A stretch of DNA of 64,000 bases from Actinoplanes oryzae (GCF_030757795.1 NZ_JAUQWH010000035.1:1-64000), one strand, 5' to 3'; positions 8,170 to 16,905 are shown, counted from the stretch's first letter. A program made the numbers and translations. The notes: generated by a model not told the origin, from the sequence alone.

Positions 8170-8931
8170 GTGACGACTTTTTCCGCTGAGCACCAAGCCC
8201 TTCTCGACTCCGTTCCCGCCGGTGCGGGGGCGCGCATCGAGGAGGAGACCGTCGACTACGACCACGAGGGCACGCCGCTCGAGGGCTACTTCACGCACGA
8301 CGCCGCGATCACCGACCCCAAGCCGCTCGTCCTCGTCGTGCACGACTGGACCGGCCTGCGGGAGTATCCGAAGGCCCGCGCCCAGATGCTGGCCCGGCTC
8401 GGTTACGCGGCGTTCGCCGTGGACGTCTACGGCAAGGGCATCCGGCCCGAGGGGGAGGAAGCCCCGGCCGCCGAGGCCGGTAAGTACTACGGCGATCTGC
8501 CGCTGCTGCGCGCCCGCGTCCAGGCCGGCTACGACAAGGCGATCGCCGACCCGCGCGTCGACGCCTCACGTGTGGTCGTCATCGGCTACTGCTTCGGTGG
8601 CTCCGCGGCGCTGGAGTTCGCCCGCACCGGGGCAGACCTGCGCGGTGTGGCCTCGTTCCACGGCGCCCTCGTCGTGCACGACCCGAGCGACGCCAAGCAG
8701 ATCAAGGCGCCCCTGCTGATCCTCACCGGCGCCGCCGACCCCGTGGTGCCCGACGACAACGTCATCGCCTTCGAGAACGAGTTGCGCGCCGCGGACGTCG
8801 ACTTCGAGGTCGTCACCTACTCGGGGGCGCCGCACGCCTTCACGCTGCCCGGCATCCCGCCCTACCGCCCGAAGGCCGACGCGCGCAGCTGGCAGCGGCT
8901 CACCGGCTTCCTGACCGAGGTCTTCGCGTAG
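8170..8931 (+). CDS. Dienelactone hydrolase family alpha/beta hydrolase
   Basis: 253 aa. The fold is a dienelactone-hydrolase-type alpha/beta hydrolase. The nucleophile elbow is GYCFGG, with Cys as nucleophile as in classical dienelactone hydrolases; the acid is in LTGAADPVVP and the catalytic His in GAPHAF. The N-terminal region (VDYDHEGTPLEGYF) is typical of family members that cleave small esters or lactones. It is probably cytoplasmic, without a signal peptide. Two GTG codons are in tandem (8167 and 8170); I chose 8170 because a TAGCCT -10 element lies six bases upstream, implying a leaderless mRNA. It is followed after 2 bases by a cyclase gene, so the two form an operon. The natural substrate is unknown. 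Confidence 0.9.
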   Translation: MTTFSAEHQALLDSVPAGAGARIEEETVDYDHEGTPLEGYFTHDAAITDPKPLVLVVHDWTGLREYPKARAQMLARLGYAAFAVDVYGKGIRPEGEEAPAAEAGKYYGDLPLLRARVQAGYDKAIADPRVDASRVVVIGYCFGGSAALEFARTGADLRGVASFHGALVVHDPSDAKQIKAPLLILTGAADPVVPDDNVIAFENELRAADVDFEVVTYSGAPHAFTLPGIPPYRPKADARSWQRLTGFLTEVFA

Positions 8932-8933
8932 CG

Positions 8934-9626
8934 GTGAAGCTGGTCAGCCTGTCGCACGTGCTCGACCCCGCCACGGTCAGCCTCTACCCGGGTGATCCGC
9001 CCGTCGAGGTGACGACCGTGGCGGACGACGGCTTCCTGCTGCGCATGATCAGCATGGGGGAGCACACGGGGACGCACTGGGGCGCGCCCGGCCACTTCAC
9101 GCCGGGTGCCGCCCTGGCCGACGACCTCGACGTGACCGACCTGTGCCGGCCCGCCGTGAAGATCGACGTTCGGGACCGGTGCGCCGCCGACCCCGATCAC
9201 GCGGTGACCGCCGCGGACCTGCGAGCCTGGGAAGCCGGCCACGGCCGCATCCCGGACGAGTCGGTGGTGGTGCTCTGGACCGGCTGGGACCGGCGATGGG
9301 GGACCGACGCCTACTACGCGCGCGATGACGCCGGCGTCATGCACCAGCCCGGCTTCGCCCCGGACGCGGTGCAATGGCTGATCGAGACCGGTCGCCTCGG
9401 CCGCCGCGGTGGCACGGGCACCGACACGTTCAGCCCGGACCGCGGGGTCGACGACAGCTTCGCGGTCTCCCGGCTCGTCTACCGGGAGCATCGCATCAGC
9501 CTGGAGTGCCTGGCCAACCTGGGGGCGCTGCCCGAGACCGGCGCGCATGTCCTGTGTGGCGGTCAGATCGTCCGCGGCGGCACGGGCTCACCGGCCCTGA
9601 TCTACGCCCTGCTACCGCCGCCCTGA
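8934..9626 (+). CDS. Cyclase-family metal-dependent hydrolase (kynurenine formamidase-like)
   Basis: 230 aa. The metal-binding signature HTGTHWGAPGHF matches the HxGTHxDxPxHF motif of the cyclase family, which includes bacterial kynurenine formamidases and isatin hydrolases, although the Asp of the motif is replaced by Trp-Gly-Ala here. A second conserved part is GTGTDTFSPDRG. The enzymes hydrolyse amide or lactam bonds with Zn or Mn. GTG start at 8934, two bases after the hydrolase stop, implying translational coupling. With the dienelactone hydrolase it may act on one small cyclic or ester substrate, but no other tryptophan-catabolism gene is nearby. Confidence 0.85.
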   Translation: MKLVSLSHVLDPATVSLYPGDPPVEVTTVADDGFLLRMISMGEHTGTHWGAPGHFTPGAALADDLDVTDLCRPAVKIDVRDRCAADPDHAVTAADLRAWEAGHGRIPDESVVVLWTGWDRRWGTDAYYARDDAGVMHQPGFAPDAVQWLIETGRLGRRGGTGTDTFSPDRGVDDSFAVSRLVYREHRISLECLANLGALPETGAHVLCGGQIVRGGTGSPALIYALLPPP

Positions 9627-10013
9627 GCCGACCGCCGGAACCCGCCGTGCCGCCCACGACCAGCCGGAACCCGCCGTGTCGTCCACCACCGCCCACGATC
9701 GCCGAACTCCGCCGTGTCGTTCACCGCTGCCCATGATCGCCGAGCTCCGCCGTGTCGTTCACTGCTGCCCACGATCGCCGAACTCAGCCGTGCCAATTTA
9801 GCGCCGCCCACGACCGCCGGGACCGCCGTGTCATTTAGCGCCGGCCAACGAGCGGTGGGGCGATGGAGACTGCTTCCGTGCTTATCTGGCCCGCGCCCGC
9901 CTTCTCCGGCCCGTGGGCCCGGGGGCAGTGTCAGATCCGCAGCGCTGGGGAAGCCGGGTGCGCGATGATCGGAGCGCCCGTGAGACACCGGGAGAACCGA
10001 AGTGCGGCGCGGC
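9627..10013. repeat. Intergenic region with 38-bp tandem repeats
   Basis: A 38-bp unit starting GCCGTGTCGTTCACCGC recurs with starts at 9644 (shortened to 29 bp), 9673, 9711, 9749, 9787 and 9825. Each holds a CCCACGATCGCCGAACTCC-like half. The array starts just after the cyclase stop codon and covers most of the spacer. There are no spacers between units, so it is a plain tandem repeat and not CRISPR. The rest of the spacer up to the protease stop shows no gene. Confidence 0.75.
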
Positions 10014-12119
10014 TTACGATCCGCCCGGCTGGACGACGCCGTTCACGGTCAGGGTGTAGGGCGCGTACTGGTCCACCTGCTCCGTCGGCTCGTCGTAGCC
10101 CACGATTGCGACCACCTTCGGATAGTCCCGCAGCTCCCCGAAGCGCGCGACCGGCACCTGGCGTACTCGGCGCTGGGCCGCGTCGATCCCGATCAGCCGC
10201 ACGTCCCACGCGTGCACCTCGACCGGCACGATCTGCGTCGGCGACCGGAAGCCCCGTAGCGTCGAGCCTTCGGTGACCACCCGGCCACCGAGCGTTACCT
10301 CGTCGATGTACCAGCCACCCTCGTCCACCGCGGCATCGCTCACGTACCGGAAACCGAGCAGAATGCTGCGCCCGGCCCACGCGGAGAGGTCGTAAGTGAG
10401 CTCGACCAGGCCGCCGCTGTCACCGGTCACGCCCGGCCCGAGCGGCCCCGTCTCGGTGCGGTCCCCGGCGACGGAGGTGTACGTGCGGCCGCCGTCCACC
10501 GACACAGTCACGTATCCGTAGTCGTAGCCGAGCTCGGCGCCGTACCGGGAGCGCAGCTGCAGTGTCGGGTTGGAAGCGGGCACGTCCACGGGCAGGATCG
10601 CCGCGGTGTCGCGCTTGTTGCCGTCGCCGGACCACAGGGCGCCGTCGCGCACGGTCCACCCCAGCGGCACCGGGGGCAGCGTCGACGCGCCGGTGAACCG
10701 TACCGATCGCAGCTCGGAGCCCTGCCACCCGCGGCCGCGAGCGTCGCGCAGGCGCACATAGTCGGCGCCGTTGGGCGCCGCACCCGGCCGGGCGTAGGCG
10801 GCCGGGTTGTCCAGGTTGACGGTCGCGCGCAGGCTCTCCGCGACGACATTTCCCCGGGGTACGCCCACCGTGGCGCCTCCCGCGTCACCGGCGACCTTGT
10901 CCACGAGGATCATCGTGCGGAAGTCGTGCAGAACGTCATACAGATCGGTGTCGCCGAGCGCGGCGCGCACCCCGGCGAGTCCCTGGTGCTCGCCGTCGCG
11001 GTGCAGCCGGGAGAGCATGTCGGCGCCGAAGCGATCGCGCAGATACAGCATGAACTGGTATACGTGCCCGTAGTCGGCGAGCACCTCGGCAGGTTCGCCC
11101 TCGTCCCACAGGTTCAGCGAGCCCTGGGGGCCGCCGCACTCGCGCGGGTTCGCGTTGAAGACGGTGCGCACCACGGCGAACCCTTGGAAACACACGAGGT
11201 GAGCGTCCGAGCCCGGGTGGTGCACCGTGGCGCTCGCGTCGACGTATCCGACCAGCGTCTGCGCGTAGTCGGACAGCCCCTCGTTGACCCACGGCACCTC
11301 GTCCGGGTCCGTGTAGCTCTGCAGCAGGTGCTGCCACTCGTGCGCGAACGTCCCCTCGTACATCCGCGGCCGCGCGGGACGGCTCGTGCACAGGTCGTCG
11401 GTCGGCTCGTCGGGCGGGGTGGCGCCGCTGCGGTGCCGCCAGTCGTACGCGTCGATCGTCATCACGTTGCGGTCGACCAGCTCGTCGATCTGCGCCGAGA
11501 AGAACCCCGCCACGTACGTCGGAGAGGCCGGGAAGTCGAAGTAGTTGTCATCCCGCACGTTGTCGACGAGCGTCACCGTCCGGTCGCCGGCGCCCGTGAA
11601 GTCCCCGCCGAGCAGCGGATCCGTCCCGTCGCGGTCGCGCGGCGTGCTGAACGCGGCCGTCTCCTTCGGGTAGATCGTCTCGTCGAACTCGCGGACCAGG
11701 TCGGCGACCTGGGCGTCCGTGACCTCGGTCGACGCCCGTGGCCGGCAGTCGCCCGCCGGAAAGGAGGTGTCGTTGGCCACCCACACCTCGATGTGCTTTC
11801 CGACCGCCCGCAACGTGTAGTCCTTGCGGTAGAGATCGCCCTCGACGTCGTTCAGCCCCAGCCACTGCCGGACCGTGCCGACGGCTGGGGTGTCGGCGGC
11901 AGCCCTCGCCTTCTCGGCCCGCCGTCCGTACGGTGAGCCGCCCGGCCGGAGCCCGAGCCGGTCGGTGCCGAAGACCTTGTGCCGCGGCGCGCGGGTGTCG
12001 GCGAGCTGCTCCGTCGTGCCACCCGGCGAGTCCGTAGGTGACGATGGCGCCGCCGCGGCCGGACCGGCGGCCGGCGCGAACAGACCGAGCAGGAGAAGAG
12101 CAGCGAGGCAGGAGCGCAC
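10014..12119 (-). CDS. Secreted zinc metalloprotease-like protein with HEWQH motif
   Basis: 701 aa from the GTG at 12119, chosen because a signal peptide (SCLAALLLLGLFAPAAG) follows at once and a TAGCGT -10 element lies 8 bases upstream. The catalytic region shows FAHEWQHLL (HExxH zinc ligands) and NEGLSDYAQ, whose Glu is the likely third ligand, about 30 residues later. This arrangement resembles the immune-inhibitor-A/M6-like metallopeptidases. The C-terminal 250 residues contain a beta-sandwich module with GWYIDEVTLGG, typical of M6-linked jelly-roll domains, and end in a further beta-rich domain. The protein is presumably exported and processed. It stands alone. Confidence 0.85.
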   Translation of the reverse strand: MRSCLAALLLLGLFAPAAGPAAAAPSSPTDSPGGTTEQLADTRAPRHKVFGTDRLGLRPGGSPYGRRAEKARAAADTPAVGTVRQWLGLNDVEGDLYRKDYTLRAVGKHIEVWVANDTSFPAGDCRPRASTEVTDAQVADLVREFDETIYPKETAAFSTPRDRDGTDPLLGGDFTGAGDRTVTLVDNVRDDNYFDFPASPTYVAGFFSAQIDELVDRNVMTIDAYDWRHRSGATPPDEPTDDLCTSRPARPRMYEGTFAHEWQHLLQSYTDPDEVPWVNEGLSDYAQTLVGYVDASATVHHPGSDAHLVCFQGFAVVRTVFNANPRECGGPQGSLNLWDEGEPAEVLADYGHVYQFMLYLRDRFGADMLSRLHRDGEHQGLAGVRAALGDTDLYDVLHDFRTMILVDKVAGDAGGATVGVPRGNVVAESLRATVNLDNPAAYARPGAAPNGADYVRLRDARGRGWQGSELRSVRFTGASTLPPVPLGWTVRDGALWSGDGNKRDTAAILPVDVPASNPTLQLRSRYGAELGYDYGYVTVSVDGGRTYTSVAGDRTETGPLGPGVTGDSGGLVELTYDLSAWAGRSILLGFRYVSDAAVDEGGWYIDEVTLGGRVVTEGSTLRGFRSPTQIVPVEVHAWDVRLIGIDAAQRRVRQVPVARFGELRDYPKVVAIVGYDEPTEQVDQYAPYTLTVNGVVQPGGS

Positions 12120-12181
12120 GACCTTCGACGCTACCCGCAGCGGACGCCCGGAAAGACCGTTACGCCGGCATTGGCCCCGCC

Positions 12182-12448
12182 CTACTCGAACAGCGAGTGA
12201 TCGCGCCCCGCCGCACTCCGCGCCCGGGCCCGGCGGCGCAACTGGATCACCACCATGTCGCCGGCCGCCACCACCGCCCAGGCCACCAGCAGCCATCCGG
12301 GCACGGTCCAGCCATGCTGCAGCAGCAGCACGGCCAGCACCGAGCACACCACGAACCCGAACGCGGCGAAGATCAACCGCAGGTTCAGCGGACTGTAGGG
12401 CTCCTCGACGGTGCCGCGCCGTCCGCGTGGCTGCGCTCCGATCGGCAT
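12182..12448 (-). CDS. Small two-helix membrane protein (DUF6343-like)
   Basis: 88 aa. Residues about 22-45 and 50-72 are hydrophobic helices, with a charged N-terminus (RGRRGTVEEPYSPLNLRL) and a basic C-terminus (QLRRRARARS). The SPLNLRL segment and the size fit the actinobacterial DUF6343 family as I remember it; no function is known. It is 79 bases downstream of the ABC permease gene on the same strand and could be cotranscribed. Confidence 0.7.
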   Translation of the reverse strand: MPIGAQPRGRRGTVEEPYSPLNLRLIFAAFGFVVCSVLAVLLLQHGWTVPGWLLVAWAVVAAGDMVVIQLRRRARARSAAGRDHSLFE

Positions 12449-12527
12449 GCCCCCAGCCTACTGCTCGCCTCGCCGGTGACCGGCCCGGCGCCATCGCCGG
12501 ACCGGTCGTGGTGCTCCCGGACATCGG

Positions 12528-13331
12528 TCAGGACACTTCCCTGCGAAGCGTCCGCAGCGTGCCGAGGACCAGTGGCACCAGCACCCAGATCGCGACGCTG
12601 ACGCCGAGCCGGGCCCACTGACCGCTCGTCATCTCCGGCTCGCTCAACGGGGTCGCGGTGATGTTGAGGTCCGCCCACCCGGCCGCCGTCGAGAGCGGCT
12701 TGATCACCTCGCCGAGGATCGACCAGGCCGTCGGCAGCGCGAAGTAGAGGACGATCGCCAGCGGCGAGCTCATCAGCAACGCCCCGAAGCCCGCGCCCAT
12801 GAGCAGGAAGATGACCTGGTTGAGCAGGAGCCGGCCGAGCTGGTCGGCGGTGATGTGCCAGCTGCCGTCGCCGCCGATGCCGATCGCGATCAGGTTGGCC
12901 AGCGCGGACAGGGCGACCGCGGCGACCACTGCCGCGATGGCGATCAGGACTCCGGCCAGCAGCTTCGCCGTGATCACCCGGCCGCGCTCGGGCACCAGCG
13001 TGAAGGTGGCCAGGGCCGTGCGCTGCGACCACTCGCTGGTCATCGACAGCACGCCCAGCACCGGCAGCAGCACGGTCGCCGGCGCCAGCCCGAAGCTGAG
13101 CAGGTCGAAGAAGCGCTGCTCCTCGGCCGGTGCCGCGCTCAGCAGGATCGCCGCGGTGCCGGCCGAGGCGACCCCGATGACGAGCAGCAGCCAGAAGCCG
13201 GAGCGTGTGTCGGCCAGTTTGCGCAGCTCCACCAGAGTGAGCCGGGTCATGGGAATCTTCGTGACGTGCTGCGCCGTGGCCGGTCCGCCCGGCTCCTCCG
13301 CCGCCTGCCGCCGGGTCTCCACCGCCGTCAT
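12528..13331 (-). CDS. ABC-2 type transporter permease
   Basis: 267 aa with six predicted membrane segments. The first part, MTRLTLVELRKLADTRSGF, is the amphipathic N-terminus found in bacterial ABC-2 permeases linked to drug or antibiotic resistance ATPases. Segments at about residues 45-65, 85-105, 130-155, 170-190, 195-215 and 240-258 are hydrophobic. The start codon overlaps the stop of the ATPase gene (ATGA), so the two proteins are made in equal amounts. The operon faces away from a two-component system gene pair; in many actinobacteria this arrangement marks a transporter controlled by its adjacent kinase and regulator. Confidence 0.88.
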   Translation of the reverse strand: MTAVETRRQAAEEPGGPATAQHVTKIPMTRLTLVELRKLADTRSGFWLLLVIGVASAGTAAILLSAAPAEEQRFFDLLSFGLAPATVLLPVLGVLSMTSEWSQRTALATFTLVPERGRVITAKLLAGVLIAIAAVVAAVALSALANLIAIGIGGDGSWHITADQLGRLLLNQVIFLLMGAGFGALLMSSPLAIVLYFALPTAWSILGEVIKPLSTAAGWADLNITATPLSEPEMTSGQWARLGVSVAIWVLVPLVLGTLRTLRREVS

Positions 13332-14227
13332 CGCACGACCTCCTTCACCGTCTCACCCGCGGTCAGCGTCAGGAACATCTGCTCCAGCCCGCCGCTGTCC
13401 GCGGGCCGCAACTCCAGCAGGACGAGGCGGGCCTCCGCCGCCGCCCGTCCGATGACCTCCGCCTCGGCCTGCACGACGACGCCCCCGTCGGCCGTCTCCG
13501 TCCCGGTCAGGCCGGCGCGCTCGAGCGTGGCGCGCAACGCGGGCATGTCCAGCGCGCGCACGACTGTGCCCGAGGCGGCCAGCAGCTCCGCCTTCCCGCC
13601 CTGCGCGACGATGCGGCCGCCGCCGATCACGACCAACCTGTCGGCGACCGCCTCGACCTCGCGCAGCAGGTGGGAGGAGAGCAGCACGGTGCCCCCACGG
13701 TCCGCGAAGTCACGCAGCAGGCCGCGCATCCAGAAGATGCCCTCGGGGTCGAGCCCGTTGGCCGGCTCGTCGAGGATGAGGATGCCGGGGTCGCCGAGCA
13801 GCGCATAGGCCAGGCCCAGCCGCTGGCGCATGCCGAGCGAGTAGGCCTTGACCCGGCGCTTCGCGGCCGTCTTGTTGAGACCCACGCGCTCCAGGCTGGC
13901 GTCGACCTGCTGCCGCGGCACGCCCATGGTGAGTGCGGCCAAGGTCAACACCTCCCTTCCCGTACGCCCGGGATGTTGCGCGGACGCGTCGAGCAGCACC
14001 CCGATCCGCCGCCCGGGGTTGCCGAGACGGCGGTAGGCCCGGTCGTCGATCGTGGCCCGGCCGGAGGTGGGCGGCGTGAGGCCACAGATCATGCGCATGG
14101 TGGTGGACTTGCCCGCCCCGTTGGGACCCAGGAAGCCCGTGACCGTGCCGGGCTCGCACGTGAACGACACGTCGTCCACGGCCGGGTGGGACCCGTACCG
14201 CTTGCTCAGGTGCTCTGCCGAAATCAT
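13328..14227 (-). CDS. ABC transporter ATP-binding protein
   Basis: 299 aa from the ATG at 14227 (MISAEHLSKRYG). Walker A is GPNGAGKST, the Q-loop/signature region is SLGMRQRLGLA and Walker B ILILDEPANGLD, followed by the switch His in LLSSHLL. The C-terminal 90 residues form the small extra domain typical of DrrA/CcmA-like ATPases that pair with ABC-2 permeases. It is the first gene of the operon, divergent from the sensor kinase at 14381, with iterons in the shared promoter region. The substrate is unknown. Confidence 0.92.
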   Translation of the reverse strand: MISAEHLSKRYGSHPAVDDVSFTCEPGTVTGFLGPNGAGKSTTMRMICGLTPPTSGRATIDDRAYRRLGNPGRRIGVLLDASAQHPGRTGREVLTLAALTMGVPRQQVDASLERVGLNKTAAKRRVKAYSLGMRQRLGLAYALLGDPGILILDEPANGLDPEGIFWMRGLLRDFADRGGTVLLSSHLLREVEAVADRLVVIGGGRIVAQGGKAELLAASGTVVRALDMPALRATLERAGLTGTETADGGVVVQAEAEVIGRAAAEARLVLLELRPADSGGLEQMFLTLTAGETVKEVVR

Positions 14228-14269
14228 GGGTCGAGCCTGCCTCGGTGCGGGGTCCTCGCGCAGCGGCCT

Positions 14270-14344
14270 TTGGTTGGTGTCCGACCCCCTCCTTGGTAGA
14301 GGGTGATGGTCACTTTGGTAGATGGCCGCACCTACTTTGGTCGG
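14270..14344. promoter_or_regulatory. Four direct iterons between the ABC operon and the sensor kinase gene
   Basis: The octamer TTGGTAGA occurs at 14293 and 14315, with close variants TTGGTTGG at 14270 and TTGGTCGG at 14337. Spacing is 23, 22 and 22 bp, about two helical turns, so all four lie on one face of the DNA. They sit in the 153-base divergent promoter region. The adjacent NarL-type regulator is the obvious candidate binder, controlling transporter and possibly its own kinase. Confidence 0.65.
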
Positions 14345-14367
14345 TGTTCGCGCCGGGAGAGCCGACC

Positions 14368-14373
14368 TACCAT
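14368..14373 (+). promoter_or_regulatory. -10 element of a probable leaderless transcript
   Basis: TACCAT lies seven bases before the ATG at 14381, compatible with transcription beginning at the start codon. Confidence 0.45.
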
Positions 14374-14380
14374 GGCGGCC

Positions 14381-15658
14381 ATGGGGGAAGCAGCGGCCGG
14401 ACCGCTTCGGAGACGCACTGACGAATACAGTGTGCTGCTGCCGCCGGCCCTGCGGGACAAGCCGGCGGCGGGGCTGCCCACGCGCACCATGCGTGACTGG
14501 CTGGTCGACACGCTCTGCTTCGTGCTGGCCCTCGGCTGGGCCGTCGTCGCCGCGATCGACATGCTGCGGCCCCGGCCGGAGCTCGTGCAGCAGTGGATCG
14601 GCACACCACCCTGGCTGGTGTGGGCGGATCTGGCCGTGGGAGCGGCCTGCGCCGGCGCCCTGTGGTGGCGGCGGCGATGGCCGGTCGTCATCGGCGTGTC
14701 CATGCTCGTGCTGGGCACCTTCTCGGTGACCCTCGCCGTCGCCGGCCTGATCTCCATGCTGACCGTGGTGATCCATCGGCGTTTCGTCACGACGATCCTT
14801 TTCCTGGCCGGCGGCGTGACGTCGAACGCCATTTTCTATCTGGTACGCCCGGAGCGCGGCACGTCCTACGTGGAGTCCCTAGCGTGGGGCATCGGGGCGT
14901 CCAGCGTGCTGGTGCTGTGCGGGATGTTCATCCGGGCCCGCCGCGAGCTGGTCGTCTCCCTGCGCGACCGCGCGGAGCGGGCCGAGTCCGAGCAGCAGGC
15001 CCGGGTGGAGCGGGCGCGTGCTCTGGAGCGCAATCGCATCGCCCGCGAGATGCACGACGTGCTGGCCCACCGCATCACGCTGCTCAGCCTGCACGCCGGT
15101 GGCCTGGAGGTCGCCCAGGGCGGCGAGGTGAAGCCGGAGGTCACGGCCGCCGCGCGGGTCATCCGGAGCACCGCGCACGAGATCATGAACGATCTGCGCT
15201 TCGTCATCGGCGTGCTCCGCGAACCCGGCGATGGCAGCGGCGAGGAGCGGCCGCAGCCCACCCTCGGCGACCTTCCCGCCCTGGTCGACGAGTCGCGCCG
15301 CGCGGGCGCCAAGGTCGACCTGACGCTCGACGTGTCGGGCGCCGGCGAGGTGCCCGCAGGGGTGGGCCGGACGGCCTACCGGATCGTGCAGGAAGGTCTG
15401 ACCAACGCCCGCAAGCACGCCCCCGGCACGGTGGTCAGCGTCGCCGTGACTGGGGCGCCGGCCGACGGCCTGACCGTACGGCTCCGCAACCCGGCGGCGG
15501 TCGGCCGGGCGGCGCCGGTCATCCCCGGCACGGGTACCGGTCTCATCGGACTGCAGGAGCGCGCCGAGCTCGCGGGCGGCAGCCTCCGCCACACCGGCGA
15601 TCCGGCAGGTGGCTTCCTCCTGGAGGCTCACCTGCCGTGGGAACAGGCCACCTCATGA
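14381..15658 (+). CDS. NarL-type sensor histidine kinase
   Basis: 425 aa with the ATG at 14381 as start; in-frame ATGs at 14372 and 14303 would lengthen it. The N-terminal half has five to six membrane segments (about residues 42-62, 80-97, 102-122, 125-150, 168-185). A coiled-coil linker leads into a HisKA_3 dimerisation region with REMHDVLAH, phospho-acceptor His about residue 225. The HATPase_c domain shows EGLTNARKHAP (N-box) and GTGTGLIGLQERAEL (G-box). The presumed partner regulator follows after 370 bases of repeat DNA. The pair probably senses an envelope stress or an exported compound and controls the divergent ABC transporter. Confidence 0.92.
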   Translation: MGEAAAGPLRRRTDEYSVLLPPALRDKPAAGLPTRTMRDWLVDTLCFVLALGWAVVAAIDMLRPRPELVQQWIGTPPWLVWADLAVGAACAGALWWRRRWPVVIGVSMLVLGTFSVTLAVAGLISMLTVVIHRRFVTTILFLAGGVTSNAIFYLVRPERGTSYVESLAWGIGASSVLVLCGMFIRARRELVVSLRDRAERAESEQQARVERARALERNRIAREMHDVLAHRITLLSLHAGGLEVAQGGEVKPEVTAAARVIRSTAHEIMNDLRFVIGVLREPGDGSGEERPQPTLGDLPALVDESRRAGAKVDLTLDVSGAGEVPAGVGRTAYRIVQEGLTNARKHAPGTVVSVAVTGAPADGLTVRLRNPAAVGRAAPVIPGTGTGLIGLQERAELAGGSLRHTGDPAGGFLLEAHLPWEQATS

Positions 15659-16028
15659 GCGGCCTCGGCGCGTCGGGCGGTTCTCGACCGGTCCGGGTGG
15701 CTGCGCGTGGGACTGCCGGCGGCGGCAAATGCGGAGGGCGGCGTCCTGCGGCAGTGGCCGGATGGCGGCAAGTGCGGGAGGGCGGCGTCGTGCGGCAGCG
15801 GCCGGGTGGCGCAGATGTAGGCGGGCGGCGTCGTGCGGCAGCGGCCGGATGGCGGCAAGTGCGGGAGGGCGGCGTGGTGCGGCAGCGGCCGGGTGGCGCG
15901 GATGTGGGAGGGCGGCGTCGTGCGGTAGGGGCTGGGTGGCGGCAAGTGCGGGTCGGCGGGGTCGTGCGGCAAGGGCCGGGTGCCGGCGGTGGGGTTGATG
16001 GGCGGAGAGCGAAGGTGCGGGGGCGGAC
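15659..16028. repeat. Degenerate 43-44 bp tandem repeats separating kinase from regulator
   Basis: From about 15715 to 15990 the sequence is built of roughly six units of 43-44 bp, alternating between variants starting GGATGGCGGCAAGTGCGG and GGGTGGCGCGGATGTGGG, each with a GGCGGCGTCGTGCGGCAG core. The region pushes the two genes of a two-component system apart, although such pairs usually overlap or nearly touch. There is no separate gene. Confidence 0.7.
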
Positions 16029-16733
16029 GTGAGTGAGGAGCGGGAGGGGCCGGACGGCGGCCGGGGCGGCGGGGCCGGGCCGGGGCGGGCGATCCGGGTG
16101 GTGATCGCGGATGACGATGCGTTGGTGCGGGCCGGGCTCAGCATGATTCTGTCGGGCGCCGCGGACGTTGAGGTGGTCGGGGAGGCCGCGGACGGGTCGG
16201 AGGTGCCGGACGCGGTGGCGGCGCACCGGCCGGACGTGGTGCTGATGGACATTCGGATGCCTCGGGTGGACGGGCTGGTGGCGACGCAGACGCTGCGGGC
16301 CCGGGCCGGGGCGCCGGAGGTGATTGTGCTGACCACGTTCGACGTGGACGAGTATGTGCTGCGGGCGCTGCGGGCCGGGGCGAGCGGGTTCCTGCTCAAG
16401 GACACGCCGCCGGCCGACATCGTGACCGCGGTGCGACGGGTGGCCGCGGGCGAGGCGATGCTGTCCCCGACCGTGACGCGGCGGCTGATCACCCACCTGA
16501 CCGATCCCGCCCCGGCACGCCGGCAGGCGCTCGCGGCGCTCGACGGGCTCAGCGACCGGGAGAAGGAGGTGGCGCTCGCCGTCGGGCAGGGCAAGTCGAA
16601 CGCCGAGATCTCCGCCGAGCTGTTCATGAGCGTGGCGACCGTGAAGGCGCACGTGTCCCGGCTGCTCGACAAGCTGGGGCTCAACAACCGCGTGCAGATC
16701 GCGCTGCTGGTGCATGACGCCGGCCTCGCTTGA
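16029..16733 (+). CDS. NarL/LuxR-family response regulator
   Basis: 234 aa, GTG start at 16029. The receiver domain has the acidic pair in IADDDALVR (about residues 27-29), the phospho-acceptor in VLMDIRMP (D74) and the conserved Lys in FLLKD (K124). The C-terminal LuxR helix-turn-helix is LSDREKEVALAVGQGKSNAE onward, with the recognition helix in SVATVKAHVSRLL. It is the partner of the upstream histidine kinase and the likely binder of the iterons at 14270-14344. The last codons and stop form the first unit of a 25-bp tandem repeat that continues downstream. Confidence 0.94.
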   Translation: MSEEREGPDGGRGGGAGPGRAIRVVIADDDALVRAGLSMILSGAADVEVVGEAADGSEVPDAVAAHRPDVVLMDIRMPRVDGLVATQTLRARAGAPEVIVLTTFDVDEYVLRALRAGASGFLLKDTPPADIVTAVRRVAAGEAMLSPTVTRRLITHLTDPAPARRQALAALDGLSDREKEVALAVGQGKSNAEISAELFMSVATVKAHVSRLLDKLGLNNRVQIALLVHDAGLA

Positions 16734-16905
16734 GCGGCTTCGCCCCGGCTTGGCTTGTGCGGCTTGGCCTCGGCTTGGCTTGTGCGGCTTCGTCTCGGCT
16801 TGGCTTGTGCGGCTTGGCCTCGGCTTGGCTTGTGCGGCTTCGTCTCGGCTTGGCTTGTGCGGCTTGGCCTCGGCTTGGCTTGAGCGGTTTCGCCCGGCTT
16901 GGCTC
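16721..16905. repeat. 25-bp tandem repeat whose first unit is the end of the regulator gene
   Basis: Seven units of 25 bp start at 16721, 16746, 16771, 16796, 16821, 16846 and 16871. The first holds the last codons and the TGA stop of the response regulator gene; in units 2-6 the same position reads TGT, and in the last TGA again. Units alternate between GGCTTGGCCT and GGCTTCGTCT ends, suggesting a later 50-bp duplication. Confidence 0.85.

Noticed and set aside
9644-9855. CRISPR array
   Set aside because: Units of 38 bp lie head to tail without unique spacers, and no cas gene is in the window.
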